NCBI GenBank assembly: GCA_945836755.1 | Contig: CAMAMB010000019.1 | Location: 1 to 34,240, forward strand | Source: an uncultured Bacteroidales bacterium | Lineage (GTDB): Bacteria; Bacteroidota; Bacteroidia; Bacteroidales; Bacteroidaceae | DNA: 34,240 bases | Direction: 5' to 3' | Shown here: piece after piece, positions 1-9,391 of the stretch | How positions within the stretch are numbered: the stretch's first letter is position 1 | How the letters are laid out: each line of letters starts with the position of its first letter | Made by a program: the position numbers and the translations under genes | Notes under the pieces: model-generated | Told to the model about the DNA's origin: nothing | The model's database searches: none | What the model saw: the letters and a program-made list of their open reading frames with translations, nothing else

Positions 1-795
1 TATAATAGCATTGCAAGATTCTCTTGAGTCATATACGGGATTACCTTCCTCAACTTCAATGGACGTCAAACCGGAACAGAAAGAGAATGGCGCATCTCCA
101 ATAGATGTGACGGAATTGGGAATGGTGATGGACGTCAAACCGGTACAGTACCGGAAAGCATAATTTCCAATAGATGTGACGGAATTGGGAATGGTGAGGG
201 ACGTCAAACCGGAACAGCCATAGAAAGCCTCAACTCCAATAGATTTGACGGAATTGGGAATGATGAGGGACGTCAAACCGGAACAGCCATAGAAAGCAAT
301 ACTACCAATAGATGTGACGGAATTGGGAATGATGAGGGACGTCAAACCGGAACAGTAAGAGAATGCCCAATTTCCAATAGATGTGACGGAATTGGGAATG
401 GTGAGGGACGTCAAACCGGAACAGCCTCTGAAAGCATAATCTCCAATAGATGTGACGGAGTTGGGAATGGAGATGGACGTCAAATCGGTACAGTACTCGA
501 AAGCACTTTCTCCAATAGATGTGACGGAGTTGGGAATGGTGATGGACGTCAAATCGGTACAGCCATAGAAAGCACTTTCTCCAATAGATGTGACGGAGTA
601 TTCCTCTCCCTCATACGTGACACTCTCGGGAATGCTGATACTGCCCGAATACTTAGCTACTCCGCTCGGTGTCCGAGTGACTTCCGCAGTAAGGTTGTGG
701 GCATCAAGGTTATAATAGATGCCGTCAATGAGCGTCTGTGCAACCCCTTGCCCGAAGAGGCAGAGGAGGAAGGTGAAAAGATAGATACGTTTCAT
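1..795 (-). CDS. BspA-like leucine-rich repeat surface protein (partial, C-terminus outside window)
   Basis: The reading frame is open from an ATG at 793-795 down to the window edge (265 codons seen, no stop). It starts [16 protein letters not shown], a charged N-terminus and hydrophobic core ending at GVAQ, so a signal peptide is likely. After about 60 residues it enters eight 23-residue repeats of the form [21 protein letters not shown], the LRR_5/BspA pattern. The last visible residues, [17 protein letters not shown], are a signature stretch of BspA proteins that breaks the regular repeats. BspA family members are exported or surface proteins involved in adhesion in oral and gut Bacteroidota and some protists. 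Any C-terminal sorting domain lies outside the window, so the anchoring cannot be judged. Function beyond binding or adhesion is inference. Confidence 0.9.
   Translation of the reverse strand, partial: MKRIYLFTFLLCLFGQGVAQTLIDGIYYNLDAHNLTAEVTRTPSGVAKYSGSISIPESVTYEGEEYSVTSIGESAFYGCTDLTSITIPNSVTSIGESAFEYCTDLTSISIPNSVTSIGDYAFRGCSGLTSLTIPNSVTSIGNWAFSYCSGLTSLIIPNSVTSIGSIAFYGCSGLTSLIIPNSVKSIGVEAFYGCSGLTSLTIPNSVTSIGNYAFRYCTGLTSITIPNSVTSIGDAPFSFCSGLTSIEVEEGNPVYDSRESCNAII
62..613 (-). repeat. Eight 69-bp tandem repeats encoding LRR_5 units
   Basis: The string gacgtcaa recurs at 62, 131, 200, 269, 338, 407, 476 and 545, an exact 69-bp spacing. Each unit encodes one 23-residue BspA leucine-rich repeat. 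The DNA copies are highly similar, which allows repeat-number change by recombination. Confidence 0.95.
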
Positions 796-897
796 ACGCG
801 TAAAGTGATAAAGTGATTGGATTGAACTCTGAAGTATGAGTCTGTGAGGCCGGATTGCAGCGGACGGTCACGATATAGGCGACCGGAAATGCTAACA

Positions 898-905
898 CAA
901 ATATA
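898..905 (-). promoter_or_regulatory. Bacteroidota -7 box (TATATTTG) for the BspA-like gene
   Basis: On the minus strand the sequence TATATTTG matches TAnnTTTG. It lies about 100 nt upstream of the ATG at 795. No TTTG is seen at the expected 19-21 nt upstream, so the call rests on the -7 box alone. Confidence 0.5.
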
Positions 906-1142
906 GGATGTTCATTTTACCTTCCTCCGTAATTAATAAACATTAACCTAATAATCCGTACTACCAGCCCATTTGTAACACTATGTTTGGCCATGGCCGG
1001 GCGATGCGGGAGAGTAATGGGGAGGGCGTCGGGGGAATAGCACCAATTAAATCAACTTATATCACACCGACCTGATTGACGAATGCCCCCACCCTCAAAG
1101 TGATACAAGGCCCGGTAACTCTCAGATGGTTGACTGCCAGCC

Positions 1143-1190
1143 ACAAAAAGATTGTCCCTCCTCATTGCGCATGACAAGGGGGAGGGACAA
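1143..1190 (-). terminator. Intrinsic terminator of pfkA
   Basis: TTGTCCCTCC (1152-1161) and GGAGGGACAA (1181-1190) form a perfect 10-bp inverted repeat with a 19-nt loop. On the minus strand it starts 24 nt after the pfkA stop and is followed by TCTTTTTG, a short U-rich tail. Confidence 0.75.
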
Positions 1191-1213
1191 ACTATATAGA
1201 AACAATATAAACC

Positions 1214-2191
1214 CTATATACTCAATTCATGGAGCACCTTTATGAGCTTGGGGTCCATGGGCTTACGGCGACTGACGGCGTCGATGAAGGGTACATAGAC
1301 CACCTCGTTGTTGCGCACGCCCACCATGACATTGCGCTGGCCACGCACCAAAGCCTCGATGGCGCCAACCCCGACCTGAGAAGCAAGGATACGGTCGCGG
1401 GCTGTGGGCCGACCACCGCGCTGCAGATGGCCGAGGATGGAGACACGTACATCAAAGTCAGGGTATTCCTTGTTCACTCGGTCGGCATAGTACATAGCCC
1501 CACAACGCGGGCTCTCGCTGACAATGACGATACAGCTCTTCTTGCTCTTGCGTATACCCCGCTCCATAAACTCGATAAGCTGGTCGGTATCGGTGGTGCC
1601 CTCGGGAATGATGGCGGCCTCAGCGCCGGCGGCAATGGCTGAGTTCTGGGCCAGGAAGCCTGCATCGCGCCCCATCACCTCGACGAAGAAGATACGCTCG
1701 TGACTGGTGGCGGTATCGCGTATTTTATCGACACACTCGGTTATGGTGTTGAGCGTGGTGTCATAGCCAATGGTATTGTCTGTGCCATAGAGATCGTTGT
1801 CTATTGTACCGGGGAGACCGATACAGGGGAAGTCGTACTCCTCAGCGAGGGTCATGGCACCGGTCAGTGACCCATTTCCGCCTATCACGATGAGGGCATC
1901 AATAGCCTCTTTACGCAGGGTCTCGTAGGCGCGCTTTCGACCGGCAGGTGTTTGAAACTCCTTAGAACGAGCTGTGCGAAGGATGGTACCACCGGTCTGT
2001 ATGATATTGCTCACATCTTCCGTGGTAAAGTTCTTGACCTCATCGTTCATAAGGCCTTCATATCCACGATAGATACCTTTAACCTTAAAGCCATTACAGA
2101 TGCCGCTACGTGTCACTGAACGAATGGCGGCATTCATGCCCGGTGCATCGCCTCCCGAGGTGAGTACACCTATTGTACGTATCTTTCCCAT
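1214..2191 (-). CDS. pfkA: ATP-dependent 6-phosphofructokinase
   Basis: Phosphorylates fructose 6-phosphate to the 1,6-bisphosphate in glycolysis; cytoplasmic. At 325 residues it has the usual bacterial PfkA length. Visible motifs: [12 protein letters not shown] (residues 13-24), the PGTIDND catalytic loop (127-133, with Asp131 as the expected base), MGRDAG and GHLQRGG. Gly107 and Gly128 stand where pyrophosphate-dependent enzymes have Asp and Lys, so ATP is the expected donor. One oddity: the GGDGS metal/ATP motif reads GGNGS (Asn106), replacing the Asp that corresponds to E. coli Asp103. The frame is open 23 codons further upstream, but those residues match nothing in the family and MGKIRTIG aligns with known starts, so the ATG at 2189-2191 was chosen. 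A terminator follows the gene. Confidence 0.93.
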   Translation of the reverse strand: MGKIRTIGVLTSGGDAPGMNAAIRSVTRSGICNGFKVKGIYRGYEGLMNDEVKNFTTEDVSNIIQTGGTILRTARSKEFQTPAGRKRAYETLRKEAIDALIVIGGNGSLTGAMTLAEEYDFPCIGLPGTIDNDLYGTDNTIGYDTTLNTITECVDKIRDTATSHERIFFVEVMGRDAGFLAQNSAIAAGAEAAIIPEGTTDTDQLIEFMERGIRKSKKSCIVIVSESPRCGAMYYADRVNKEYPDFDVRVSILGHLQRGGRPTARDRILASQVGVGAIEALVRGQRNVMVGVRNNEVVYVPFIDAVSRRKPMDPKLIKVLHELSI

Positions 2192-2270
2192 AAGCAAGTA
2201 ATGAAGGAGGGTTAATATAAAAGCGCCACACCCACGGTGCAAGGCACAGGGCCACGGCAATGAGGGCGGC

Positions 2271-3650
2271 TCAGAAACAGTAGTGTGAGGCCATCATGAC
2301 AGCTAAGCCTACGAAGAAGCCGGCTATAACTTTGGGGGTGATGTGACGGATATACCAAAGCGCGCTTACCCCCTCCATACGCAGGAGGAGAAAGCCGGCC
2401 ACTGTGCCCGTGGCTATAAAACTGCCACCGAGTATCGTAGAGTAGCTAAGGATATACCAGAAGAGGCCATCCACCGCATAGGCGTCAGAGAAGCTGATGG
2501 CATAAGGGCTGCTAAATATGCCTACGGAGGTGATAAGGGTCACCACGTTGCCGCAGAACGCACTGACAAGGCTGAGGATGGGAGCAAGGAAGAATGGATT
2601 GACAAAGGTAGAGGACGCGATGGCTGAGAGCTTCTGAGTGAGACCGGCCTCCACCAACGCCCCGACCATCAGGCTGACGCCTATAAAGAAGAGGAGGTTC
2701 TGAAGGTTGGCATACTGTAAAGCCATGGGCAGTCGCTTGCCCACCATGCGGTCGCTGCCTAAAAGGGAGCGGTTGCATAGCTCATTGACAATCCATAGAA
2801 GCGAGAGCACACAGAGGGCGCCGAGACAGGCCGGTAACTGGGTGATACGGCTGAAGGTAGGTATGAACCATAAACCGCCTACGCCCACCAACAGGAGCAA
2901 CAGACGCTGCGGACGGGTAAGAAGGGTATCGTCGCCTCGATATGGAGCAGCGAAGGTGAAGCTCAAACGACGGGGAAGGCGATGGTAAAGCAAGAACAGG
3001 ATAGTGACCAGCGCGGCCGAAACAGGCAGCACAAGATGGAGGAAGTAGGCCGTGGGAGTGACCCATCCATCTGTCCAAAGCTTGAGGGTCGTCATATCGC
3101 CTATGGCAGAGATGGCGCCGCCACAGTTGGCCGAAAGCACCATGACCGTGCAGTAGATACGCCTGACGTCAGGCCTTTGTAAGAGCGGATGTACTATCGT
3201 GAGCAGGAGCACAACCGTGGCCAGATTATCAAGCTGGGCTGAGATGAGAAACGTAATGCCGGCAAGAAGCCACAGGAGACGCAGCGGACGCCAGGTACGC
3301 AGCCACTCGGCCAGGAAGTCGAAACAGCCATTGTTGTTGAGAACCTCTACGATGGAGGTGGTGGCTAACAGGAACAAAACCACATTGGCACAACTCAGCA
3401 GGTAGCTGAAGAAGACATGCCTCGCGATAAACTGCTTGACGGATAAGAAGCTAATATCGTTGGAAGCTATGAAAGTCAGGAAGTCTATAGGATGGTGCTC
3501 TATCACATAGGTGGCGCCATCAGCGATGTAAAAGAGCCAGCAACACACTCCTGCGAACATGGCTACTGCAGCCTTGTTCATCTTGGCTATTGGCTCAAAG
3601 GCTATTAGCAGAATGCTTAGTACAAAGATGAGAAGGATAAATAGCGTCAT
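2271..3650 (-). CDS. nhaD: NhaD-type Na+/H+ antiporter
   Basis: A 459-residue integral membrane protein with about 11-13 hydrophobic segments, beginning [15 protein letters not shown]. Two stretches are typical of NhaD: the LDNLATVV segment in the middle and [10 protein letters not shown] after NCGGA, both holding acidic residues expected to handle the ion. NhaD proteins belong to the ion transporter superfamily and export sodium or lithium against protons at the inner membrane. The frame continues upstream for 70 codons, but that part is not hydrophobic and runs into tRNA-Gly, so the ATG at 3648-3650 is preferred. It lies 79 bp upstream of pfkA on the same strand; co-transcription is possible but not shown. 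Other transporters of the same superfamily are the main alternative. Confidence 0.85.
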   Translation of the reverse strand: MTLFILLIFVLSILLIAFEPIAKMNKAAVAMFAGVCCWLFYIADGATYVIEHHPIDFLTFIASNDISFLSVKQFIARHVFFSYLLSCANVVLFLLATTSIVEVLNNNGCFDFLAEWLRTWRPLRLLWLLAGITFLISAQLDNLATVVLLLTIVHPLLQRPDVRRIYCTVMVLSANCGGAISAIGDMTTLKLWTDGWVTPTAYFLHLVLPVSAALVTILFLLYHRLPRRLSFTFAAPYRGDDTLLTRPQRLLLLLVGVGGLWFIPTFSRITQLPACLGALCVLSLLWIVNELCNRSLLGSDRMVGKRLPMALQYANLQNLLFFIGVSLMVGALVEAGLTQKLSAIASSTFVNPFFLAPILSLVSAFCGNVVTLITSVGIFSSPYAISFSDAYAVDGLFWYILSYSTILGGSFIATGTVAGFLLLRMEGVSALWYIRHITPKVIAGFFVGLAVMMASHYCF

Positions 3651-3770
3651 GGGGAAACGGGGATAGGACGTGTGCCGGTTATTGTATCGAAACGCTTCTA
3701 CCTTGCACCTTGGCTCGCCAGGGATGACTGCGCAGCGTGGTGAATGAGGTAGGCTGTGGAAGTGGTGGTT

Positions 3771-3809
3771 AAGAAATCGAGGCTTACCTGAATGTGACGG
3801 TAAGCCTCG
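3771..3809 (-). terminator. Intrinsic terminator of tRNA-Gly
   Basis: Arms at 3778-3788 and 3799-3809 are a perfect 11-bp inverted repeat (CGAGGCTTACC) around a 10-nt loop. It begins 4 nt after the tRNA on the minus strand and is followed by ATTTCTT. Confidence 0.8.
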
Positions 3810-3813
3810 CAAG

Positions 3814-3886
3814 AGCGGCAAACGGGGCTCGAACCCGCGACCCTTGGCTTGGGAAGCCAATGCTCTACCAACTGAGCTACTGCCGC
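3814..3886 (-). tRNA. tRNA-Gly (anticodon CCC)
   Basis: The minus strand folds as a full cloverleaf: acceptor arm GCGGCA with TGCCGC, D-arm AGCTCAGTTGGTAGAGC, anticodon stem TTGGC with GCCAA around loop TTCCCAA, and T-arm with GGTTCGAGCCC. The anticodon is CCC, reading GGG glycine codons. The discriminator base is T (position 3814), as usual for glycine tRNAs. CCA is not encoded. Confidence 0.95.
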
Positions 3887-3942
3887 ATCAGAATGCCCTT
3901 AGCATACGAAAGGTATAATCTAATCGTGTGTTTAACGCGCTA

Positions 3943-3973
3943 CAAAGGTAGTGCAAGCAACTACGCGAACAAA
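3943..3973 (-). promoter_or_regulatory. Bacteroidota promoter for tRNA-Gly
   Basis: On the minus strand TTTG (3970-3973) is followed after exactly 19 nt by TACCTTTG (3943-3950), a full match to the phylum's -33/-7 promoter. The tRNA 5' end lies about 57 nt downstream, so the primary transcript would carry a leader of roughly 50 nt. Confidence 0.85.
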
Positions 3974-4038
3974 GCAAATGGGGTAAATTTTTAAACTTCT
4001 TGGATGCTGAGAGGCTAAAATAGACTATCCGGAAGTGG

Positions 4039-4893
4039 CTATCTGAGCATAATCCCCGTATAGATACGGCCTGAACGAATGCCTAAGCGGCGAGCTGAAA
4101 AGAAGTGACGATGGTGGGTATAGGTACAAATGCCCGAGAGATGTACATTGGTAGGCGAGAGGCCTGCCTCCAAGAGTAAATAACGATTGGCTGCCCACAA
4201 ATCAAGATGGGGACGTTGATTATGAATGGACGGAGAGCCTTTGGTCAAAGGCGCGGCAGGATGAACAGCCGCCGGCTCAACGACACTCTGCGGGAAACCG
4301 GCCTGAAGGAAGGCCATGACCACTTCTTCGCCCACTTCATAAGCTTCTACCCCAATGGATGGGCCTATCACAGCATGTAGACCGGCCGGGTAACTGCCAT
4401 AATAATGGCTCATCATCTCTACTGCCCGAGACGTTATCTTGGCCACCGTACCTCGCCACCCTGCATGAATGGCAGCGACCACCTGATGCTGTGGGTCGTA
4501 AAGCAGCACGGGCACACAATCGGCCGTGCTAACACCTACACACAGCCCTGAGCAAGAGGTAATCAGTCCGTCAACCCCTTCCAAGAATTTGGCTTTGTCT
4601 GAGGCAGATAAGCCCTGATAGGAAGCATCGACACAGTGTATGCAGGAGGAATGGGTTTGATGGGGTATGATAAGCGCCTCGTCAGGGACATCCAGTTGGT
4701 GAGTAAGCCACTGCCGCGCCCTCTGCACTCTGAGTGGCTGATCTCCATTATAGTGCGTCAGACTAAACTCTGCAAAGGTAGCATCATCTTTGGGCCAAGG
4801 ATGTTCCACAGGATACGGGGCATGACGCGTTGTAGAAAATGCCACTACGTCCTCAGCCAGCTGATAATGAATGAGGGTAGAAGTGTCATACAT
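4039..4893 (-). CDS. pgeF: Peptidoglycan editing factor PgeF (YfiH / laccase-domain family)
   Basis: The 284-residue product matches the multicopper-polyphenol oxidase-like (DUF152) family. Key stretches are VSTADCVPVLL and AAIHAGWRGTV, which carry the conserved Cys and His of the zinc site, and an early His in IPHQTHSS. Family members were once called laccases; the E. coli protein (YfiH) is reported to keep L-Ser out of the peptidoglycan stem peptide, and other members have purine nucleoside phosphorylase activity. The gene is last in the order hpt, adk, obgE, pgeF, common in Bacteroidota, 85 bp after obgE. The physiological role here is inferred from the family. Confidence 0.85.
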   Translation of the reverse strand: MYDTSTLIHYQLAEDVVAFSTTRHAPYPVEHPWPKDDATFAEFSLTHYNGDQPLRVQRARQWLTHQLDVPDEALIIPHQTHSSCIHCVDASYQGLSASDKAKFLEGVDGLITSCSGLCVGVSTADCVPVLLYDPQHQVVAAIHAGWRGTVAKITSRAVEMMSHYYGSYPAGLHAVIGPSIGVEAYEVGEEVVMAFLQAGFPQSVVEPAAVHPAAPLTKGSPSIHNQRPHLDLWAANRYLLLEAGLSPTNVHLSGICTYTHHRHFFSARRLGIRSGRIYTGIMLR

Positions 4894-4978
4894 GATGGGC
4901 TACGCATTTATGAACGACATAGGGTGAGGATGTCAAGGCCACGGCAGACAGAGGCGGCTCATCGACTGGTTTCCCTCG

Positions 4979-6184
4979 TCATCGCACCTCCAAATCGGCA
5001 AGGTCATATATTTCAGGTTCTTGAGCGTCCTGATCTTCATCAAAATCGTCAAAGTCCGGCTCGTCGAAGTCAGCATCACCCTCCGATATGTCATCTAACT
5101 GCCAGTCAGCGAAATCCTTTTGGAGCAGATGAATGTCACGGTCGCGGTGAACCAGCGCCCCGCCCTCGCTGACAGACTGCAGCTTATTGCTCTCGCTGTT
5201 AAGTTCCTCCCAGAGCATATCTTTCAGCTGGGTCAGCCCGTCGCCGGTGACGGCAGAGATATAGATGACGGGCAAGTCGGTTGGCAGTTCCTCCTTCAAC
5301 ATCTCTTTCAGCTCGTCATCAATGAGATCGCACTTGGTGACTGCCAACACGCGATGCTTGTCGAGCATAGCCGGATTGAATTTTTCAAGTTCACGAAGCA
5401 GAATATGATACTCGCGAGCTATGTGGTCAGAGTCTGCCGGCACCATAAAGAGCAGCAGCGAGTTACGCTCTATATGTCGCAGAAAACGCAATCCCAGCCC
5501 CCTACCCTCACTGGCTCCTTCAATGATGCCGGGAATATCAGCCATGACAAAGGACTTACCCTCACGATAGGACACCACACCAAGGCTGGGCTCCATCGTG
5601 GTGAAGGGGTAGCCGGCTATCTTGGGCCTTGCCGCAGAGAGCGACGACACAAGGGTAGACTTACCGGCGTTGGGGAAACCCACAAGGCCGACGTCGGCCA
5701 GAAGTTTTAGCTCCAGCACCACCATCATTTCCTGCATAGGCTCTCCGGGCTGGGCATAGCGGGGAGCCTGATTGGTAGCTGTGCGAAACTGGAAATTGCC
5801 TAAACCGCCACGGCCTCCACGTAGCAACATGACCACTTGACCATCTTCGGCCACATCGCAGATATACTTGCCTGTCTCGGCATTGTAGGCCACTGTTCCC
5901 GGCGGCACATCAATATAACGGTCCTCGCCGTCAGCTCCATGGGAACAACATTTGGCCCCGTTGCCACCATGCCCGGCAAACACATGACGCTCATAGCGGA
6001 GGTGCAGCAAGGTCCAGAAGTTATGGTTACCACGTAAGTACACATGGCCACCTCTTCCGCCGTCGCCGCCGTCAGGCCCTCCGTTGGGCTGATACTTGGC
6101 GCGATGAAGGTGCATTGAGCCACGACCGCCCTTGCCCGAACGGCAATATATCTTCACGTAGTCTACAAAATTGGTTTCTGCCAC
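4979..6184 (-). CDS. obgE: Obg/CgtA ribosome-associated GTPase
   Basis: A 401-residue GTPase acting in 50S subunit maturation and stress control. The glycine-rich Obg fold occupies about residues 1-160 ([15 protein letters not shown], then [12 protein letters not shown]). G motifs follow: GFPNAGKST (G1), the Thr in [10 protein letters not shown] (G2), DIPG (G3), TKCD (G4) and SAV (G5). The last 60 residues form a very acidic tail ([20 protein letters not shown]), as in other Bacteroidota Obg proteins. The start is GTG (6182-6184): the residues right after it, AETNFVDYV, match the conserved Obg N-terminus and no in-frame ATG fits. Confidence 0.95.
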   Translation of the reverse strand: MAETNFVDYVKIYCRSGKGGRGSMHLHRAKYQPNGGPDGGDGGRGGHVYLRGNHNFWTLLHLRYERHVFAGHGGNGAKCCSHGADGEDRYIDVPPGTVAYNAETGKYICDVAEDGQVVMLLRGGRGGLGNFQFRTATNQAPRYAQPGEPMQEMMVVLELKLLADVGLVGFPNAGKSTLVSSLSAARPKIAGYPFTTMEPSLGVVSYREGKSFVMADIPGIIEGASEGRGLGLRFLRHIERNSLLLFMVPADSDHIAREYHILLRELEKFNPAMLDKHRVLAVTKCDLIDDELKEMLKEELPTDLPVIYISAVTGDGLTQLKDMLWEELNSESNKLQSVSEGGALVHRDRDIHLLQKDFADWQLDDISEGDADFDEPDFDDFDEDQDAQEPEIYDLADLEVR

Positions 6185-6341
6185 AGCGTAGAAGCTAAAT
6201 ATTTACACAAACAAAAGCAAGTAGTCTTATGATACAAAGCAACTTGCACACTTAAATTAAGAAGGCCTGAGAAAATGCACCAATCCTGAGAGGCACAGGG
6301 CGAAAGGGCCACTTTGAAAGGCCCACTCCTCACGGATGGAG

Positions 6342-6911
6342 TTAGAGGCTGTCAATGATGGCTGAAAGAGAAGCATTGATTTCTTCCAGCGACCCATATC
6401 CCTGCACCTTGTGACGCAGCCCGGCCGAGGTGTACCATTCAATGAGGGGAGCCGTTTGCTGTCCATAGACATCCAGGCGTTTCTTGATGGTTTCCTCATT
6501 GTCGTCGGCACGGCCTGAGGTCTTGCCCCGCTGAATAAGGCGTTCCATAAGCATCTCAGTGGGCACATCCAGCTCGAGCATGGCATCCACACGCGACCCT
6601 CTCTCAGCGAGCATCTTTTCCAAGGCTTCTGCCTGAGCGATAGTACGAGGGAAGCCATCGAAGATTACTCCCACACTGGTATCAAGAGCGTCATAGGTTG
6701 AGGCCAGTATATCAATCATGAGAGAGTCGGGTATCAGCTTACCGTCTGAGATATAAGATTGTGCGGTGAGACCTAACTCGCTGCCTTCCTTGATAGCTTG
6801 GCGGAGCACGTCGCCGGTAGAGATATGCTGGAAGCCATATTTTTGAACGAGCATATCACTCTGAGTGCCTTTGCCCGAGCCCGGGGCTCCGAAGATGACA
6901 ATATTTTTCAT
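6342..6911 (-). CDS. adk: Adenylate kinase
   Basis: Interconverts ATP plus AMP and two ADP. The protein is 189 residues, the short form without an extended LID or zinc site. It carries the P-loop GAPGSGKGT (residues 8-16), the AMP-binding HISTGDVLR and FDGFPRT, and the short-LID arginines in KTSGRADD. It lies 113 bp after hpt and before obgE on the same strand, consistent with a purine-salvage and growth operon. The ATG at 6909-6911 begins MKNIVIFGAPGSG with no spare residues before the P-loop strand. Confidence 0.96.
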   Translation of the reverse strand: MKNIVIFGAPGSGKGTQSDMLVQKYGFQHISTGDVLRQAIKEGSELGLTAQSYISDGKLIPDSLMIDILASTYDALDTSVGVIFDGFPRTIAQAEALEKMLAERGSRVDAMLELDVPTEMLMERLIQRGKTSGRADDNEETIKKRLDVYGQQTAPLIEWYTSAGLRHKVQGYGSLEEINASLSAIIDSL

Positions 6912-7024
6912 GTACTGTAATTGAAGATGTAGAATTGGTTTAGTCTATGTGTAGGAGGGGATGAGTGGGCACGACGCCACGTGATGCCTTTAAGCATCGA
7001 CGCCACCTATGGACAGAAGCTGTC

Positions 7025-7570
7025 TTATAGGCTGTCGGGCACCACGGTATAGATATCGGGGAGATTTCTACCCTCGCCGTCGTAATCAAGACCGTATCCC
7101 ACAATGAAGTCATTGGGTATCTTGAAGCAACAGTAGGGTATGTCAAGGTCAACCTTCAGATTATCAGGCTTGACAAGGAGCGAAGCGATGCGTACCTGCT
7201 TGGGAGCTTCGGCTTGAACCATTGCCAGAAGCTCCTTCATGGTCAGACCGGAGTCGATAATGTCTTCCACGATGATGACGGTACGTCCCTTCAGACTTTC
7301 AGTCAACCCTATCAGTTTCTGGACCTTTCCTGTGGAGCTTGTACCTTGATAAGAGGCCAGTCTGACGAAGGAAATTTCACAAGGTAAGGTGATGTGCCGC
7401 AGCAGATCCGCTGCAAACACGAAGGAACCGTTGAGCACCGCAAGGAACAAGGGACGCTCTCCTTTGAAATCCTGATTGATTTGAGCGGCCACGTCGGCCA
7501 CACGCTGCTGAATGTGTGAAGCGGAGATGGAGATGGTAAACTCCTTATCGCCCACCTTAACTCTTTCCAT
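7025..7570 (-). CDS. hpt: Hypoxanthine phosphoribosyltransferase
   Basis: Converts hypoxanthine or guanine plus PRPP to IMP or GMP in purine salvage. The 181-residue product holds the PRPP-binding loop VIIVEDIIDSGLT and the downstream KPDNLKVDLDIPY and DFIVGYGLDYDGEGRNLP stretches of the bacterial HPRT family. The frame is open for 22 codons upstream of the chosen ATG (7568-7570), but that part overlaps a -7 box and does not fit the family, so MERVKVGDKEF is taken as the start. It heads the hpt-adk-obgE-pgeF cluster and is divergent from nadD. Confidence 0.93.
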   Translation of the reverse strand: MERVKVGDKEFTISISASHIQQRVADVAAQINQDFKGERPLFLAVLNGSFVFAADLLRHITLPCEISFVRLASYQGTSSTGKVQKLIGLTESLKGRTVIIVEDIIDSGLTMKELLAMVQAEAPKQVRIASLLVKPDNLKVDLDIPYCCFKIPNDFIVGYGLDYDGEGRNLPDIYTVVPDSL

Positions 7571-7600
7571 GTGATATATTAGTATTAAGATTGGTAGGTG

Positions 7601-7608
7601 CAAAAGTA
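7601..7608 (-). promoter_or_regulatory. -7 box (TACTTTTG) upstream of hpt
   Basis: Minus-strand TACTTTTG matches TAnnTTTG and lies 30 nt upstream of the hpt ATG. The nearest TTTTG upstream is 25 nt away, longer than the usual 19-21, so strength is uncertain. Confidence 0.5.
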
Positions 7609-7620
7609 CATTATTATTCT

Positions 7621-7628
7621 TATTTTTG
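7621..7628 (+). promoter_or_regulatory. Possible -7 box (TATTTTTG) for nadD
   Basis: TATTTTTG matches TAnnTTTG on the plus strand, 86 nt before the nadD ATG, back to back with the hpt box. No well-spaced TTTG is present. The leader also holds a 9-bp inverted repeat (7639-7647 with 7679-7687, GCAGGAATA). Confidence 0.35.
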
Positions 7629-7714
7629 CCGGTCAAAAGCAGGAATACTCACATTTTTATGGGCGCTACGCCAAAGGCTATTCCTGCGCCTAAAAATTTA
7701 CTGCTATTTTATCT

Positions 7715-8305
7715 ATGGCTACCCACGTCACCATATTTGGAGGTTCGTTCAACCCCATCCATCTGGGGCATCTGGCTCTGTGCAAGACACTTCTCCATCA
7801 AGGGCTCACCGATGAAGTATGGCTGATGGTAAGTCCGGCCAACCCTCTGAAGCATAGCCATCTACTTTTACCCGAGCAGGTGCGTCTCCATTTGTGTGAA
7901 AGGGCCATCGAGGGTGAGAGTGGCATCGTGGCCTCGCCTTTTGAGTTTGCCATGCCGCGGCCCTCGTATACCTGGCAGACGTTGAAGGCTCTCCACATAG
8001 CCTATCCTCACATGGAGTTCTCGCTTCTCATCGGGGCCGACAATTGGGCTATTTTTGACAGATGGGCCCACCATGCCGAGATACTTGCTCATCACGACCT
8101 TTTTATTTATCCGCGTCCTTCCCACCCGCTTGACCTCGCCACCCTGCCTGCCCGCTGTCATCCTATAGAGGCGCCCTTACTCCCCATATCCTCCACCGAG
8201 ATACGTCAACGGCTACAGGAGGGTCTTGACGTGAGCCACATGCTACCTCCGGGCGTAGAGGCTGAAATCAGACGGTTACATCTCTGGCCACCGGTACATC
8301 CTTGA
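7715..8305 (+). CDS. nadD: Nicotinate-nucleotide adenylyltransferase
   Basis: Adenylates nicotinate mononucleotide to deamido-NAD in NAD synthesis. The 196-residue product has the nucleotidyltransferase signature GGSFNPIHLGHL (residues 9-20, holding the HxGH site) and the C-terminal SSTEIRQRL (the ISSTxIR motif), with GADNW in between. Length fits the family. It is the only plus-strand gene in the first 11.9 kb and ends 24 bp from the stop of the convergent glycosyltransferase gene. Confidence 0.95.
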   Translation: MATHVTIFGGSFNPIHLGHLALCKTLLHQGLTDEVWLMVSPANPLKHSHLLLPEQVRLHLCERAIEGESGIVASPFEFAMPRPSYTWQTLKALHIAYPHMEFSLLIGADNWAIFDRWAHHAEILAHHDLFIYPRPSHPLDLATLPARCHPIEAPLLPISSTEIRQRLQEGLDVSHMLPPGVEAEIRRLHLWPPVHP

Positions 8306-8329
8306 AAAGCGGGCTTCCACCACGAGGCG

Positions 8330-9385
8330 CTACGCATATAGCCACCGCCACACTGCCAGCATCAGGCGGTTAGCCCCACGTCCTCCGCGGCGCACATATT
8401 GATAAGCCAGCCACCCCCACATAGTGACAAGCCACCGGCCACTATCTCTCCGGGCCTCACGAAGCAGGGCCTTGGCTTCGGCTGCAGCTCCCTCTCGGCG
8501 GAGATGGCCTGCGAGGATGGCTTCACGTAGGGAGAGGGCTGCCAAGAGGCTTTGCCTACACCTGCCGGCAGCGGCTGAGATTGCCTCCACAGTCTGGCGC
8601 GACGGGCCATCCGGCTTGTCATCTGCCTTGCCTATATCGTCACGCACAGCTGCCAGGGCCGCGAGCAAGTCGTGGTAACGAGCCGCAAAGCCGCCTGTGC
8701 CTGTGATGCTGTCACTATGTATGCGCACCGTATGATAGACCTTGTCTTTCAGCCATGACAACGTCCCGTGATGCCCGCCCTGCATCGCTATAGTGGCTCT
8801 CACCCCCAGTTCCCAGTCGTTGTGGTAAGAAAGGTCGTCTCGCCAGCCACCAATTTCGCGCACAAAGGATGTACGCATACACATATTCTGTGTGGCCAGG
8901 TGGGAGAGCAATATCTGTGGCGCCGGGTGCTGCGAGAAGGAGACTTTCTTCACAATCCGGCCGCCCCCATCGGTCACGATGTTTGTCCGGAAGGCGAAAA
9001 CGTCCACTGCCGCACCTTCTTCCTTTGCGTGAGACGGCAGCAGGCTTCCCATGTCCGTCAAAAAGTCGGCTGACCATAGGTCGTCTGAGTCGAAGAAGTA
9101 TACCCACTCCGTCGTCACCTCTGAGAGGCCATAATTGCGGGCGGCTGTGGCGCCTCGGCGTGGGCAAGACAGGATCCTGGCATCTATCTCCTTCTCCATG
9201 TGCCGCACCGTCTGTGCGCAGAGGTCGCGGCTCTTGTCTGTGCTACCGTTGTCCACAAGCAGCAGCACGCCGGGCCACACCGGGCTCTGCTCGATGGAGC
9301 GCAGCGTGTCGGGCAGCCAGGCCTCTCTGTTGTAGAAAGGCACAACCACACTGAGTTGCCTCAAAATCTTATGCCCTTCTTGCAT
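8330..9385 (-). CDS. Family 2 glycosyltransferase
   Basis: A GT-A fold enzyme of family GT2, 351 residues. The N-terminal domain shows LSVVVPFYNRE at the start, DNGSTD at about residue 46 (nucleotide-sugar binding) and FDSDDLWS near residue 93 (the DxD-type metal site). The C-terminal third is rich in Arg and Ala with a possible amphipathic membrane-facing helix near the end (WLVTMWGWLAYQYVRRGG). No transmembrane span is clear. Donor and acceptor cannot be told from sequence. It is the last of three minus-strand glycosyltransferase genes, 6 bp after the one before it, so they are probably co-transcribed and act on a surface glycan. Confidence 0.88.
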   Translation of the reverse strand: MQEGHKILRQLSVVVPFYNREAWLPDTLRSIEQSPVWPGVLLLVDNGSTDKSRDLCAQTVRHMEKEIDARILSCPRRGATAARNYGLSEVTTEWVYFFDSDDLWSADFLTDMGSLLPSHAKEEGAAVDVFAFRTNIVTDGGGRIVKKVSFSQHPAPQILLSHLATQNMCMRTSFVREIGGWRDDLSYHNDWELGVRATIAMQGGHHGTLSWLKDKVYHTVRIHSDSITGTGGFAARYHDLLAALAAVRDDIGKADDKPDGPSRQTVEAISAAAGRCRQSLLAALSLREAILAGHLRREGAAAEAKALLREARRDSGRWLVTMWGWLAYQYVRRGGRGANRLMLAVWRWLYA

Positions 9386-9391
9386 AAAAGG

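Larger units (their letters stand above)
796..1213. other. Non-coding spacer between the BspA-like gene and pfkA
   Basis: This 418-bp spacer holds the leader and -7 box of the BspA-like gene (898-905) at its left end and the terminator of pfkA (1143-1190) at its right end. Between them, 930-975 is AT-rich. I see no gene in it. Confidence 0.7.

Noticed and set aside
62-613. Regular repeats that could suggest a CRISPR array
   Set aside because: Each 69-bp unit encodes one leucine-rich repeat in frame; there are no unique spacers.
3651-3860. N-terminal extension of the NhaD frame
   Set aside because: It runs through the tRNA terminator into tRNA-Gly, and the residues are not membrane-like.
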